Below are positions 11,791 to 23,853 of a stretch of 56,955 nucleotides of DNA, one piece after another. Origin of the DNA: Rhizomucor pusillus (taxonomy: Eukaryota; Mucoromycota; Mucoromycetes; Mucorales; Lichtheimiaceae); the NCBI GenBank assembly GCA_900175165.2, contig FWWN02000228.1, positions 265-57,219 on the forward strand, given 5' to 3'. Each line of letters begins with the position of its first letter. Position 1 is the stretch's first letter. The position numbers and the translations under genes are program-made. Below the pieces are notes generated by a model that had not been told where the DNA came from, searched no databases, and saw nothing but the letters and a program-made list of their open reading frames with translations.

Positions 11791-11821
<31 letters not shown>
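11791..11821. repeat. (GA)n microsatellite
   Basis: About 15 GA units in the intergenic region upstream of the tetraspanin start. A GTGA repeat lies just upstream, near 11710-11730. Confidence 0.95.
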
Positions 11822-11823
<2 letters not shown>

Positions 11824-12274
11824 TGAATGCCAGGAGGATAGATCCTGCTGTTACTACGAAGGGAAAGTAAGGGGTGAAGTGCTGTTAGAAACAAAAGAGA
11901 GAGAGGAAGGAAAAGGGTGTGTGAGAGTCAAGAGAAAGGGAAAGCTGTTGCACCGTGCAGCAGCAGCAGAAATTGTTGATGGGCTCTGTCGCCGTCCGAC
12001 GATGAACTATTTTTTAACAACGTTAACTTTGAGCCCACTCACCACTGCCTTGTCTGTGCGACCTCGCTGTTCTCGAGCGAATCAGATACGTTGATTGAAA
12101 TGAATCGGTTTCAATTCGCGAAGCGCTAAAGTGGACCTGCAAGGCAATTAAGAGCCATCAGGCTCTGCGGAGAATCGCAACACACGCAGCTCTACCCAAA
12201 CAGGCCTGAAAGAATGTTTCGGAAATCCTGGAACGCCTTTTTCAATGTTAAGCAGCAAAGGAGCAAGTGCACAT

Positions 12275-12572
12275 TTTGCGGAATCTGTCAAGCTATGCAA
12301 CAGTAAGCGGATCATTCGCTTAATGAAAAAAATTGTTGAATTTGGATAGATATGTGTCGATCTCGCCAAGAGCCAGACTAAACTGTGGTACGATCTACCG
12401 TATTAGCCTCGTTAAGTTAATCAAGCCAATTGTAAACCGGGATCTTCCTTTTCATCACTCTTCTTCCTCCCTCCGGAGATATTTACAGCTACTTGCTATC
12501 TCACTGACCACAGCCATAACGCATCCTATTTGACAACATGCTCTTATCACGTTTATGTTCCTGCATTCTGCT
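12275..12572 (+). repeat. Diverged duplicate, copy A
   Basis: This copy aligns with 13807-14120 over about 300 bp at roughly 70 percent identity by eye. Shared blocks are tgcggaatctgtc, gtaagcggatcat, a tggtacg core, actcttcttcctccctc, atatttacagct and tttatgttcctgca. The plus-strand reading gives FAESVKL, SKRIIRL and VDLAKSQTKLWYDL, with stops. It is a degraded copy of something once coding or mobile. Confidence 0.6.
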
Positions 12573-13391
12573 TAACTGCTGCTCTAAGGATAATTCGGTA
12601 TATAGATAGATGATTATAACGATAGACACAGTGATGGACCATTTCCTGAATTTGAATCAAGGTTGTATTTCGATATCCATAGACGAGACCCTTGCCAGGG
12701 CTGGATCCTTGTTTGTTATGTCCATGAACCTGGATCAGAACTAATCGTTGGGGTTCAAGAAAGGGGAAGAAACAAAATTTTCTCCTCCAAGTTTTGGGCG
12801 TCGATACAAAGTTTAGCCACCTGCTCCATGAACTCCAAAAAGTCGCCGCCGGCTTGTTCCCTTTTTGGCCACAGGACCTGTTACTTTGCTTTTCTTCATC
12901 GATGGAGCAAGTATCTCTCTCGTGGATACTATCGGCATGGATACAGAACAAGCCGAGATTGCTAAAGTTTTTTGAACCCGTGGTTTGACAGTGATCCGGC
13001 CAATCTCAGACCAGCCTTGCGTATTCCTCTCGATTAAATTGTCAATGAGCAACATACTGTACATTCGGACGTAAAATGTACTTGATCAAAAATTTTGTGG
13101 GGGTGTGGGTGGGTGGTTGGCATCACACAACAATTTCATAGAACTTTCTCTTATCACAGTCGTCTATTGGTAGACTTTACTCCTTTGCTTCTTATTCCAT
13201 TAAAAGCATTATCGCAAAGTCTCACAGTATTTCACTTCGCTTTCCCTTGCAAATACTTCAGTGTGGCTGAAGACAGTCCCAAGATGCTGTCGTTCCGCTC
13301 CAGCCGTAGTCAATCCATACTCAGGACAGCAGTATGGGTACGCGGTCATTGTGGACCTGATATAGCAAGCGGGGCAAGTTTCTAGCTGGAG

Positions 13392-13741
13392 TTAGACTGA
13401 CGGGGTTCTCACAGAGTACGGTGGTGTGTACGGATCGGCTTCTGGAGGGTATGCTATACCAGCGACTTGCATGAGTGCTCGTACTGTGTTTACGTGACGT
13501 TGTACATCTTTGGCGTCGTTGTTGTCGTTTTGTACAATAGAAATGGTCCATTTGAAGAGTGGTGAAGAAATGGAGGATATCTGAACAGAAAAAGATAATC
13601 GAGTTGATTTAAATCAACTGCAGTACGTACGGAACCGGGAATGGAGAAGTGGACGTGAGATGGTGAACGCAGCGGAAATGAACCAAAAGCTTGAGCTTGA
13701 ACCATGTTGGCTGTTTTTGACTTACCGTCCGCATCTTGCAT
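13392..13741 (-). CDS. Small hypothetical protein (two exons)
   Basis: Exons 13631-13741 and 13392-13580, joined over a 50-bp GT-AG intron, give 99 aa. The protein contains AFGSFPLRSPSHVHFSIPGS, LFKWTISIVQNDNNDAKDVQ and ADPYTPPYSVRTPSV before the stop. It looks like real coding sequence: open, balanced composition, clean splice sites. I do not recognise the family. Exons further upstream may exist, and the sequence before 13741 runs into duplicated copy B, so the start is uncertain. It could also be the surviving 3' end of a broken gene. Confidence 0.4.
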
Positions 13742-13806
13742 CACTAACAATCCAGAATATTGTACACAAATAAGTAGCAAAGGAGGCATTAAAAGTGAAT
13801 AATGTA

Positions 13807-14120
13807 CCTTGCGGAATCTGTCGAGGTACTCAGTAAGCGGATCATCTCTTCTGAACAAGTTGGATCTAGATTAGTATGTAACGACCTAGCCAAAGGCCAG
13901 TTTAAACGATGGTACGGCGATCTACGTATCAACGTCGTTCAATCTAACCAAGCTTAATGTAAAAATCGGGACCTTCCCCTTTACTCTTCTTCCTCCCTCT
14001 TTTCCGCCAGAAATATTTACAGCTGCTAGCTTTTACAGCTGCTTGCTGCTATCTGGCCACAGCCACAATAGAACCTATTTGACAGCAAGCTCTTGCAATG
14101 TTTATGTTCCTGCAATATGG
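13807..14120 (+). repeat. Diverged duplicate, copy B
   Basis: This is the partner of copy A. The plus-strand frame reads without stop through AESVEVLSKRIISSEQ and CNDLAKGQFKRWYGDL to a TAA near 13950. Because residues (SKRII, DLAK-Q-K-WY-DL) are conserved between copies, the ancestral sequence was probably protein-coding on this strand. Confidence 0.6.
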
Positions 14121-14492
14121 ATATATTCGCAGGAGTGTATGATAACTCATTGTACTGTATAATAGATGAATATGCTGATTCAGGTGATATTACTGCTATG
14201 CAACTTTGCTGGCGACGATAGAGTGCGTATAGATTTTTGTTTTTAACGTGAAGGGGTAGATTATCTGAGCGATGACAATGAAAATGAATGCATTGTATTG
14301 TTCGGGCTGGGTCTTCCGCATTCCTTTGGCTGAACGGGAACATGGTGCACAGTCTCTCTCAGCCCAGCAAAAATTTGGACTACAGCTTTTCCGTTGCATC
14401 GTGATCAACCTCCTTCCAACACCACTAACGTTGTCTTGTAAACCACTTCTCCTCTTCCTTCTCGCTCGTTCTCAATCGCATCACGACGGTTA

Positions 14493-16311
14493 ATGGCAGA
14501 CAAGGGAACATTTAATTCTGATACGATGGAGCCTACCTCTGATCTCTCGCGCCAGACCGCGGCAATGGAAAACGGTGAGGAGTATATACTTTGCCGTTGG
14601 GTGACATATTTCTAATTTGAAGAGCAGACACAGAGGAGAAGAACGCAACACCTACACGTAGCAATACCTTCGCGCTTTCCTCTGTTATGGATACGCCACG
14701 TGTACGACGGTTCTCTGCGAAGTTAGCCAACGCAGCAGCTTCAATGTCACCTAACTCTCAACGTACAAGACCATTTCCGGCTTTTATCGATCTGGAGAAC
14801 GACGACGACCAAGAACACCAAGAACACGATATTATGGCAATAGATTCACCCTCACCTGTTAGACGCACAGTGAGCAAGAGCATCTTTTCAACATCACCTT
14901 CTGACATGGAATTTTCATACACATCATCAACATCACAATCCTTAACCACGCAGCCGTTTGGCATTGAACAAACACAACGAAGAAGACGTACAATTTTACG
15001 CCACAAACACTCCATTAAAGAAGGAGTCTGTGAAGATGACGACCTTCTAAAAGCTGAACCACAGAAACAAAGACGCAAACTCAGACATTTGAAAGAAAAG
15101 AACAAGAACGAAAAGGATGATCTAGAAGAAGACATATTTAGCATAATCGAACGTCGAAGGGAGTCTTCTCGACAGAGCAGCGTCTCTTCCGACGTAACCA
15201 TGGGTAGCAGCAGCAACGCGGGCGGGGATGAAGAAAGTTCCGCGGCGGCAAGCAATCCTAACAACAGTAAACCGGGCAGACGGAGAAAATTACGACCGCA
15301 CAGTACTATCGTCACACCGACGATCGGTGCTTTGGGCGGCCTGACAGCCGCCTCAAAGGACATTTCCACATCCGGATCAGACAAAGGTATTAAACAGCGG
15401 AAACGGCGGAAGAACACCGAGCAGGTTGTGATGGGAACAACCAAAGGAGTCAAGGCGGATCCAGCAACCAAAGAAGGCTGCAGCAGCGATGGCAATGATT
15501 TTGCATACAATGATGCTACCCGACGCCGCCGCCGGCGACCAGATCCATTATCTGAAAAATTGTACAAATTCAATCGGATAGATTCGTATTCCACGCTTGA
15601 CTTGAGCCAGCACCTCGTTTTGCCGGACAGTCAAGGATCGATCCAGCCGAAACAAAAAAGTAAAGTCGCAGAAAATGCTAACGATACACAATCTACTGTG
15701 GATAGCAACAATCAACAGCAAGAACAAGAGGACTCGAGGAAGGGCAATGAACCAATGGTTATTGACGACAACGATGGCGGCAACAATCGTGACAACATGT
15801 ACAGTGAAGAATATAATGATAATAATAGTAATAATAATCCAAGGTATGAACCCTGTCAAGAAAAAGGTTGCATCCACATACTCACCGCTGTTGTTGTGCT
15901 GGTAGTATACCCGCACATACCTCGTCATTTGATCGCGAAGCATTCTCGCCTCTAACGGCAGAGCCTAGTCAAGATGCGCAGGATATGTACGCTTTTCTGG
16001 CTTCACAGGAATCAAAACCAGCGTCTTTTTTACGTATGCAAACTGAAGAATGTGATGACGGCGACGATGATGATGAAAATGAACAAGTAGAAAAGGCTCA
16101 AGAAGAAAAAAAGCATGAAGGAAACGATAATGCAAACGATGTTCAAATCCAGAAAGTTTCTAATGATACTGCTGAGGAGCAACAGCAAAAGCAGCAGGAA
16201 GAAATCTCCAAAGAATCCATTTCATCTTCGCCATCTTCGTCTTCTTCCCCTCGCAAAACATATCTTGGCCGAGTAGTCGGTACTGTTGTTGATTTTTTCT
16301 CTGCACGTTAA
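14493..16311 (+). CDS. Large disordered basic/acidic protein of unknown function
   Basis: Three exons (14493-14574, 14628-15843, 15906-16311) give 567 aa. The composition is low-complexity: Ser/Arg-rich with basic clusters (TQRRRRTILRHKH, ATRRRRRRPDPL, GRRRKLRPHST) that could be nuclear localisation signals, Gln/Glu runs and an acidic stretch (CDDGDDDDENEQVEKA). Slightly more ordered segments are DPLSEKLYKFNRIDSYSTLD and the C-terminal TYLGRVVGTVVDFFSAR. I recognise no domain. The exon phases agree and the frame is long, so I take the gene as real. A long open frame on the opposite strand is a compositional shadow. EMC10 follows in tandem. Confidence 0.7.
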
Positions 16312-16523
16312 CTAAAAAGCACGCATTGCATCAATGTATGAATTCATCAATGGTACATTGTTTCATAATAATATCTGTCCGTTCGATTTGTCTTTTGTAT
16401 ATTCCTGTCCTGTTGTAACGTATGAGAATTTTAAAACAGGTTCCTGCTTGATTCAAAGTCGCCGGAGAAGAAATGCAGGCCAGTCGCAACGGCAGACAAG
16501 CAGTTCAACCCAGAGCAAGGATC

Positions 16524-17496
16524 ATGACTCGGCGAGGAGGACGTGCATCGACTTTACTTGCCGCAGTTCTTGTAGCCTATGCAGCTACTGTCGCCGCTGA
16601 ATCGTCCGAAGTAAGGAAAACAACGTGGTGATGAAAAAGACAATGCCGAGGCTGACGATTGACGTTCGTAGGCTGGAGTACCAAAGTTATCCGTTTATCA
16701 CAAACACGGCAACGACTATGTGAAGCGAGGCGAGATCACTGGACTACCACACTCGCCTGTGTATACTCCCAACAGCAGAGAGACACACGTAAAAACGACG
16801 TTTGATGCTAAGACTCTGTATCAAGTCAAAGTACGTGATGAAGAAACTGACCGCATCGTGCTGACTACCGTGAAATATGTAAGAAAAAAACAGACGCTAA
16901 GTAGCGTGCGTTGTTCAACTTACCGGTGCTGTTAGTGTCAACTTGTGGCCAGCGATTATCAAGACGAGTTTAGAGTGCATTTGGACGATCAGGACAACGT
17001 GTACCACATTGATTACTACACTCTCAACAGCGAGTGTCCTGTCTCAGGAACCCAAGAGGTGCTATTACATGTCTACTAGCGAAAAAGGAGTACAAACTTT
17101 AACAATGATTGGCAGGTAACTCCAAAGAGCACCAAAAGCACGGTTAAAATTGTGCGTGCCGATGCTGCACCGCGGTACGTGAGACACTTATGCAAAGCGA
17201 ATGCTTGCTAACACGACTTTGGAAAAGCCCCGTTTTGGGTGGAAAAGGTGGCGGCGCCGCGACGACGGCGAAAACAAGACAACAGGTACCGACTGGTCAG
17301 AGAACGGAGGAAGGAGAGATTATCTACGAAGAAGAAAAATCATTCTTCCAGAAATACTGGCAAGTAGAACGCTTCACTTATTTTATCCGTCTTCTAACAT
17401 CAATGTAGGTATTTGCTCCTAGCGGGTCTGCTTATTCTCATGAGTTCATCGGCTCCTCCACCGGAAAATGCACAGCAGGGCAGCAACAGACGGTGA
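16524..17496 (+). CDS. EMC10: ER membrane protein complex subunit 10
   Basis: Six exons (16524-16610, 16672-16878, 16936-17058, 17116-17174, 17228-17359, 17409-17496) give 231 aa. A signal peptide (TLLAAVLVAYAATVAAESSE) precedes the lumenal beta-domain (LSVYHKHGNDYVKRGEITGL, YQVKVRDEE, ASDYQDEFRVHLDDQDNVYH, ECPVSG). Next come a linker and the motif SFFQKYW, then one TM (YLLLAGLLILMSSS). EMC10 belongs to the insertase complex that places tail-anchored and multipass proteins in the ER. The last intron has a GC donor (17360-17361). A GT four bases later (17364-17365) also stays in frame but replaces the TM by a soluble tail ending at 17579. An upstream in-frame ATG at 16473 exists, but the inner one places the signal peptide correctly. 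Confidence 0.85.
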
Positions 17497-17889
17497 TGAA
17501 AAGAGATTTGGAAGAAACATATCTTGATATAAAACTTGCATCAAAAATACAATCACTGCTTGGAACGTCCATTGAATAATGCAAAATGGATCTTTGAAGT
17601 TTTCAATGGCAAGCATATCATCCGCTTACAATATGGATTGCTACATCGTTCCTACGAACTCTAGCATATGGGATGATGGTTGTGAAGTTTGGCTACGATC
17701 AAGTAATCAGTTACTTCAAAACACGTGCCTGCCAATCTGGCTTGTCATGTCAGGTGAACCTTGAGTCACTCATGGTCTGTCATCGTCGAGTGGTCCCCAA
17801 TTTGCTGTCCGAAGAATTTTTCTTTTTGGATAGGGAAATCTTTTGATTGGGAAAGCAACCCTTTCGAAAAACTCACCAGGCACCCGACA
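17497..17889. other. Intergenic between EMC10 and SerRS
   Basis: 393 bp, tandem orientation, presumably the SerRS promoter. The first 83 bases may be translated in an alternative EMC10 isoform. No other feature is seen. Confidence 0.45.
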
Positions 17890-19500
17890 ATGTTGGATAT
17901 TAACTTGCTTTTGGAGGATCGCGGTGGTAACCCTGAAATTGTAAAGGAGTCGCAGCGAAGACGCGGTGCTCCCGTTGAAATTGTTGACGAGATCATTGCC
18001 CTCTACAAAGAATGGGTCAAGAGTACGCCACACAACACAGCTTTGAACTGCACAAGACGCTTCTCTTGACGCTTTATTTTTTTCCCCTCTCATGTAGCTC
18101 AATTCCAAAGCGAACAAAAAAACAAGGAGATCAACGCCATCCAAAAGGAAATTGGCAAAAAGTTCAAGGCCAAGGAAGACGCTAGCGAGCTCGTTGCAAA
18201 GAAAGCACAGCTCCAAAAGGAAAAGGAACAGTTGTTGGCCCAGGCGAAGGAGGAAGAGAGTATCTGGAAGGAGAAACTCTCCACCGTTGGTAATATTGTC
18301 CACGCTTCTGTACCCACTTCTATGGATGAGGCAAGTTCTCTGCCACCACCCAGATCCGCTGGCATATTTGTTAACCTTTATTCCGCGTACCTGCAGGATA
18401 ACAATGAGATTATTCGCACTTACAACCACAACGGCGTCGAGCCTGTCAAAAAAACTGATATCTTGTCACATCACGAAGTTCTTGCTCGGTTAGATGGCTA
18501 CGACCAGGATCGTGGTGCTAACGTTGCTGGTCACCGTGGATACTTTTTGACAGGTGTTGGTGTTGATCTCAACCTCGCCATGATCAACTATGGTCTTTCT
18601 TTCCTTGCTAAGCGCGGCTACAAAAAGTTGATGACTCCCTTCTTCATGAAGAAGGATGTCATGGCCAAGACTGCTCAGTTGAGCCAGTTTGATGAGGAAT
18701 TGTACAAGGCACGACGACACGCCGCGACTATCTATTTATCTGTCTTTACTAACTATTCATCATTATCAGGTCTCCGGTGATGGTGATGACAAGTATCTTA
18801 TTGCTACTTCTGAGCAGCCTATCTCTGCCTTCCACGCCAATGAATGGTTCGAGAAGCCTTCTGAACAGCTTCCTATCAAGTAAGTATTAACGACGAGAGC
18901 AGTACTTGGATGAATTGTGCTCACTTGGTGATTCTTTAAAGATATGCCGGTTACTCTACCTGTTTCCGCAAGGAAGCCGGTGCTCATGGCAAGGATACCT
19001 GGGGTATTTTCCGCGTCCACCAGTTTGAAAAGGTCGAACAGTTTGTCTTGACTGATCCAGAAAAGTCTTGGGAAATGTTCAACGAAATGATCGGCCATTC
19101 TGAAGACTTCTTCCAGAGCTTGGGTCTCTCGTACCGCGTCGTAGCCATCGTCTCTGGCGCTCTTAACAACGCAGCCGCAAAGAAATACGACTTGGAAGCC
19201 TGGTTTCCATACCAAGGCGAATTCAAGGAACTCGTCTCCTGCAGCAACTGCACTGACTACCAATCCCGCCGCCTTGAAATCCGATGCGGTGTCAAAAAGA
19301 TGTCTGACCGCGAGAAGAAGTACGTGCACTGCTTGAACTCGACTCTGTGTGCCACCGAACGCGCCATTTGCGCTATCTTGGAGAATTGGCAGCGCGAGGA
19401 CGGTCTCGAAATCCCACCTCCTTTGGTCCCCTACATGGACGGCCGTACCTTCATTCCATATGTTAAACAGCTCAACACTAAAGCCAATGCAAAGAAATAA
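17890..19500 (+). CDS. SES1: Seryl-tRNA synthetase, cytosolic
   Basis: Four exons (17890-18022, 18098-18708, 18770-18879, 18942-19500) give 470 aa; the yeast enzyme is about 462. The N-terminal long coiled-coil arm binds the tRNA ([38 protein letters not shown]). The class II catalytic core follows: [38 protein letters not shown], motif 2 [17 protein letters not shown] and motif 3 near [20 protein letters not shown]. It charges tRNA-Ser (and the Sec tRNA precursor where present). Intron 2 (18709-18769) has a GC donor after AAG; no GT donor keeps the reading frame. The start ATG at 17890 gives the expected N-terminus. Confidence 0.95.
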
Positions 19501-19754
19501 AATAAATTTCTCCAATGTTTGTAGATAATGACCACCAGTATTCCTGTCAAGTTCAAAAAAGAATGGCATTCTTATGCACTGTGACGCACGTCTACGCTCA
19601 TTAATACCACAGGCAAACAATATTCATGTACAAAGTGACAATTCATATGGTCAGGAGTCTTCAGATAGTTTTCTGATATGAGTCCCAGTGCTCAAGAAAG
19701 TCAAGTGCAGATATGCAATCGTTATTTATAATCGGTTTATTGTCTGTTTGGGTT

Positions 19755-20163
19755 TCACTTGTCGATACGAGTCAGCATCATATGCAGGGTGTTGTGAACC
19801 TTGGCTAATTCGTCAGCAATCTGGCCTTGACCTTGGTGCTCGTATGGATCATCTTCCAAATTGGGCGTATCACGATCGTCGATGATTCCTTGCTTGTACT
19901 GTTCGTCAATGGCCATTAGCTTGTTCTATAAAACAGCAGTATCTACTGTTATATATTCGGATTGTATTGAACTTGTTGCAGATTATATTACCTGGAGCTT
20001 TCGTACATCGTCTTCAGTATATTGCCGTTGAGAGACTTCAGACGTCTCCTTCGCAATGTGAACCAATTGCTCGTGGATTTTTTCTGGTAATTTGTAACTT
20101 ATAAGCATTGGCACTCCAACAAAATATTTGAATCTTTGCATTCTCACCGAGATCCTTTTTCAT
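19755..20163 (-). CDS. Small acidic coiled-coil protein, unknown
   Basis: Three exons (20148-20163, 19992-20083, 19755-19925) give 92 aa, starting MKKDLEKIHEQLVHIAKE, with the middle QNKLMAIDEQYKQGIIDD and the end ELAKVHNTLHMMLTRIDK. The pattern is helical and coiled-coil-like, of the kind seen in small scaffold subunits. I do not recognise the family. The tiny first exon is supported by phase and by a matching acceptor. An acceptor just upstream of the ATG suggests a 5' UTR intron or a further exon. It lies convergent to SerRS. Confidence 0.6.
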
Positions 20164-20431
20164 GGTTGTTATGTTCGTATGATCTGAAAAAGAATGATAG
20201 ACTATTGCCAGTCAATACCCTTTTTTAAACAGAAATTACAAATTTGTTATTGAATGGATTCCATCAAACCCCAGCAGTATTTGTGACAACTCCCTGCTCC
20301 AAAGAGTTGCATGACATGGAAGGTACGTTTACGAAGCACAGGCAATAAATAGTACGGTGAGATAAGTTCATTCGGATGATGGGATATCCAATGCATAAAA
20401 AGGTAATTTAAATATGTCTATATCCAGGCTA

Positions 20432-22534
20432 TTACTGTTGTGAACGCTTCTGCCACCAAGGTTTGGCGGCCCTCATGCGTTCGCCGTACACTTGCACGCA
20501 GGGTATGCAGGCTGAATACATTACTAGCAACGTCAATGCTGCAACCGTGCTAAATGGATGCATACAATATGTTAGTGATTGTTTGTCACGGAGCGCTCCG
20601 ACGCACTCACTATGTCCATCCGTCACCCAAACTCCCACGGATTTGCACAGCCAAGAGTGATGATATCATAGACAGAACACCCCGTGTAAAGTTACTGACT
20701 GAGACAACTTTGCAAGAATAGGGCAGGCGTTAGCATTTAGAAAGATGTCAACTTGAAAGAGAAAACGAAATTTCTTACCTGATGCCGACAGTTGCAGATA
20801 CGATTCAACAAGATAGGTTGTACCCGTGGTAATCGTATACATGGAGCCAAAGGTGGCTAGAAAATGTCATGAGAATTGTTTTTGCGTCGATGTTTTGTTT
20901 GAGCTCGACTTACTAAACAAGTAACCGACCAACGGAGTGAACCAGTGCAGGTGACTCTCGAGGAACCATCCATAGATCAAAAATCCACCGATCAGAAATG
21001 GAACTCCAAGATACAAAGGTGTCAAGCGGGATTCTTGTTTGAATACACCGTTGTTGCTTTTCATTTGTCGTGCGTACAATCGATCGGCAACGATGCCCGC
21101 AACCAAACTTCCTGACGAGTTGCCGATACCACCGGTCAAGTACAGGAGCCCAAGCGAGCCAGTTTCAAAGTCATAATTGCCAGCATACGTCGAGGGGAGA
21201 ATGGTTACCAACAGGAAAAACCAGCCAAATGCAAAACTGATAGGCATGCATATTAAAAACACATCTGGCCGAAGCAGCAAAGCAAGACTTTTAAGCTTTT
21301 TTACATCAGAGTGTTGTTAGCTCATATGACGACAGACCAACAATGATTATAGCTTACAGGGTTGAATTTGAGTTCTTGCAGTTGTGATTTGAATGATCGT
21401 CGTGCGCCGTTGTCAGGCTTTTGTTGTGCTTGCTGCTCTTGCTGAGGTCTATACAATGTTTCTCTCAAGAGCAGCAGGTCAGCAATGAATATGGCACCGC
21501 CAAACATGGCCGAAATGTAAAAAATCCAGCGCCATCCCAGGTACTGTGCTACGTAGCCACCTACAATCGGTGCAAATGCAGGCCCAATAATAACACTTGT
21601 GAATTAAATGCATTAGTGATCCACATATATATATGGTTGCTCCTGATGATGAGCCAACTTACGAAAGCATAAATAGGCTCATGGCCTTGCCACGTTCGTG
21701 TGGAGCGAACAAATCTGCTACTGTTCCACCTCCAACGGCCATACCAGCGGACGATGCGATGCCTTGCAATATGCGCATGGCAAAAAAGAGGCCAAGGTTT
21801 GTAGCAACGCCACAGATAATTGTGAAAACGGTGTACAGAGCCATGGCAATCGTATACACCCACCTGATTTACAGAGGAGTGAGCAAACTAAACATATACA
21901 ATGATTGTATCGGTCTATACCTTCTTCCAACACGCTCGCTAAGCGGTGCCCAGACAAGCGGCTATCGCATGCAGGTGTGAGTGAGTCGGAGTGAGGACAA
22001 CTTAGCTCGTCTTCTGTGCAACTTACTGCGGCACCCACAACGAAGATAAAGAGCGCAATCGTTGCGTTGATTGTCTAATCCAATTCATTCAGTCCAAATT
22101 TCCTTGAGATAATCGAATGCACGTACGGTCAAACTGGTATCAAAGTATTCTCGTAAATTTTCGGTTGCTGGCATCTAACCAAGATGGTTACCATGTGTGT
22201 TATTAAATTGTTCAAACATGAGATATTTACGTACATAGACAGATGATGTGAAGTATCCGATGAGGGAGTTGAAAAAGACCAAGCCAAAGTTAGTCCATCT
22301 CTTCGAGTTTGACCAGTTCTACATATTGATCGATCTGTGAGTGCTTGGCACTTCGTCAAGGGATATTGGCTTCTTACTTACCCGCGGATTGAGCGGATCT
22401 ATAATCAGTTTCTCGATATCATCATTTGGTGGCGTCCCTGAATGCAATGTGGATTTTTCAACATCGCTGATAGATGACGAGACGTTGTCAATGCTGGCAT
22501 TGCGATCTGGTTTGCTGGCGACTGTTCTTGCCAT
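20432..22534 (-). CDS. Major facilitator superfamily transporter (drug:H+ antiporter type)
   Basis: Eleven exons (22382-22534, 22235-22318, 22127-22174, 22027-22074, 21921-21961, 21663-21863, 21358-21595, 20914-21295, 20779-20856, 20611-20707, 20432-20549) give 495 aa. The N-terminal cytosolic tail is followed by DPLNPRNWSNSKRW, typical of fungal DHA1 carriers. The signature PLVWAPLSERVGRRWVY sits between TM2 and TM3. GIASSAGMAVGGGTVADLF, APIVGGYVAQYLGWRWIFY and NPLKSLALLLRPDVFL follow. The total is compatible with 12 TMs. It probably exports small molecules by proton antiport; the substrate is unknown. The last exon ends with a basic tail. Confidence 0.9.
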
Positions 22535-23853
22535 GTAAGTAGTTGTTAGAATTGTATTGGATAACTTGATCTACTGTCAACGAACCACCACGCTGATCTG
22601 TCGTGTCTTGCATCATCAATCACGGAAAGGAAGACGGCAACGACAAAGATGGAAACAAGAGAAAAATGAAAAAAAGAGTAAATATACCGTGGAAATGCAT
22701 GCATGTGTGCGGCCTCAACTATACTCGGGAAAACAAGCAGCCGGTCAAAACAATGCACCTTGCTGGAGTGTTCAATGAAAACCAGAAATAAACTGTGAGT
22801 TACCTAAATACGCAATTGTTTGACCTCATTGCATACGTCTCACAAGCACAGATGAGCGGATCGTGAAAACAACGACCGAGATTCAGGGCAGTCCTTCCGG
22901 ACCCACTCAAAGCCCAATCCCTCTCACGTCATCTTGTATAATGATGCGTACGAATTTATACTACTGAATTTCGGGCTTCGTGCCATTCTCCACGATGATC
23001 TGTTATGCTACTTGACCTTGGCTTGAGCTCTCCATATCAGTTGAGTCGGCATCGGTGGCATTGTTGTCCATGAATTTGATGCAACGCCATCATGCTAAAG
23101 TGGAAAATGTTTGGTTACTTACTCCAACCTTGACAAAGCTAGACCTTGAAATAACCTTCAGGTGGAGGATCTACATCCTAGGCTCCGGGATCTTGATACA
23201 GGATTTCAATTGCGTGAATGATGGCTGCAGCGAGCGGATTAGTTGTTTAACTTTTTACTTTATGGTTTAAACGTGGGATGCTGTATCCTATTTGCTGGTT
23301 CAAATATCTGCGCATCAGCAGTTTTGGAAAAGCTTGCGCTTAGCAATTTTCCATTAGGCAATCATGATCTTTCAACCGGCCAAGAGAAAATGCCACGAAA
23401 GAGCCAAGAAATAAGAATCACAAATTTGCAAGGTTCCCTAAGCTTACAGTATTTAGTTTTCGACTCCAGCAGCAACGCTGACTAGGAGCACTAGTATCCT
23501 TATCACCTGTCATAAAATGGAAAGCTGACGGGATAATGTTTCCATGGTTGCCAAACATATTGGCAAAGGGATATCAACATTCGATGGTGCCGTGAAATGT
23601 TCAAACATCATAGTAGAAAGCTTCTTTCGAGATGCTATATAATATTCAATATACATAATAGTCCAAAATTCGTTGACTAGTCATTCAAGACGGATACAAA
23701 TGTCAGGAGATGGTATTTGACGTGACACATGCAACTTCTTTCCCAACCCCAAGACCGGAGTTTCCTGCTATGCAGAAAGAGAACCCAAAAAGAGAAATTA
23801 TCTCTGTCTCATTTTTTTTCCAACTCACTTTTTTTTCCTTCCCTTCTCTTGTC
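22535..23853. other. 1.3-kb intergenic stretch between MFS gene and FA2H
   Basis: The two genes are divergent. The plus strand near 23270-23480 has an open frame with text such as GCCILFAGSNICASAVLEKL, but neither strand gives a recognisable protein. It may be promoter DNA or old relic sequence. Pyrimidine tracts occur just before the FA2H start. Confidence 0.4.

Larger units (their letters stand above)
11579..13391. other. Gene-poor stretch with degraded coding-like pieces
   Basis: After the tetraspanin promoter and the GA repeat I find no intact gene. The stretch 12275-12572 is copy A of a duplicated sequence (listed separately). The minus strand near 12755-12880 has a coding-like segment containing GGDFLEFMEQVAKLCIDAQN, preceded by a possible acceptor; neighbouring frames also look coding-like but are interrupted. 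I cannot assign a family and treat it as relic sequence. Confidence 0.4.

Noticed and set aside
14758..15594. A 278-aa minus-strand open frame
   Set aside because: It lies opposite the 567-aa disordered protein, whose exons are in phase. Its Leu/Ser/Val-rich, hydrophobic text is the antisense of Glu/Arg/Ser-rich codons.
17579..17764. A short ORF upstream of SerRS as a regulatory uORF
   Set aside because: There is no evidence that it is in the transcript; its composition is not protein-like and it starts near the end of the possible alternative EMC10 tail.
18766..19620. A 284-aa minus-strand open frame
   Set aside because: It is the exact antisense of the SerRS catalytic exons, which carry clear class II motifs.
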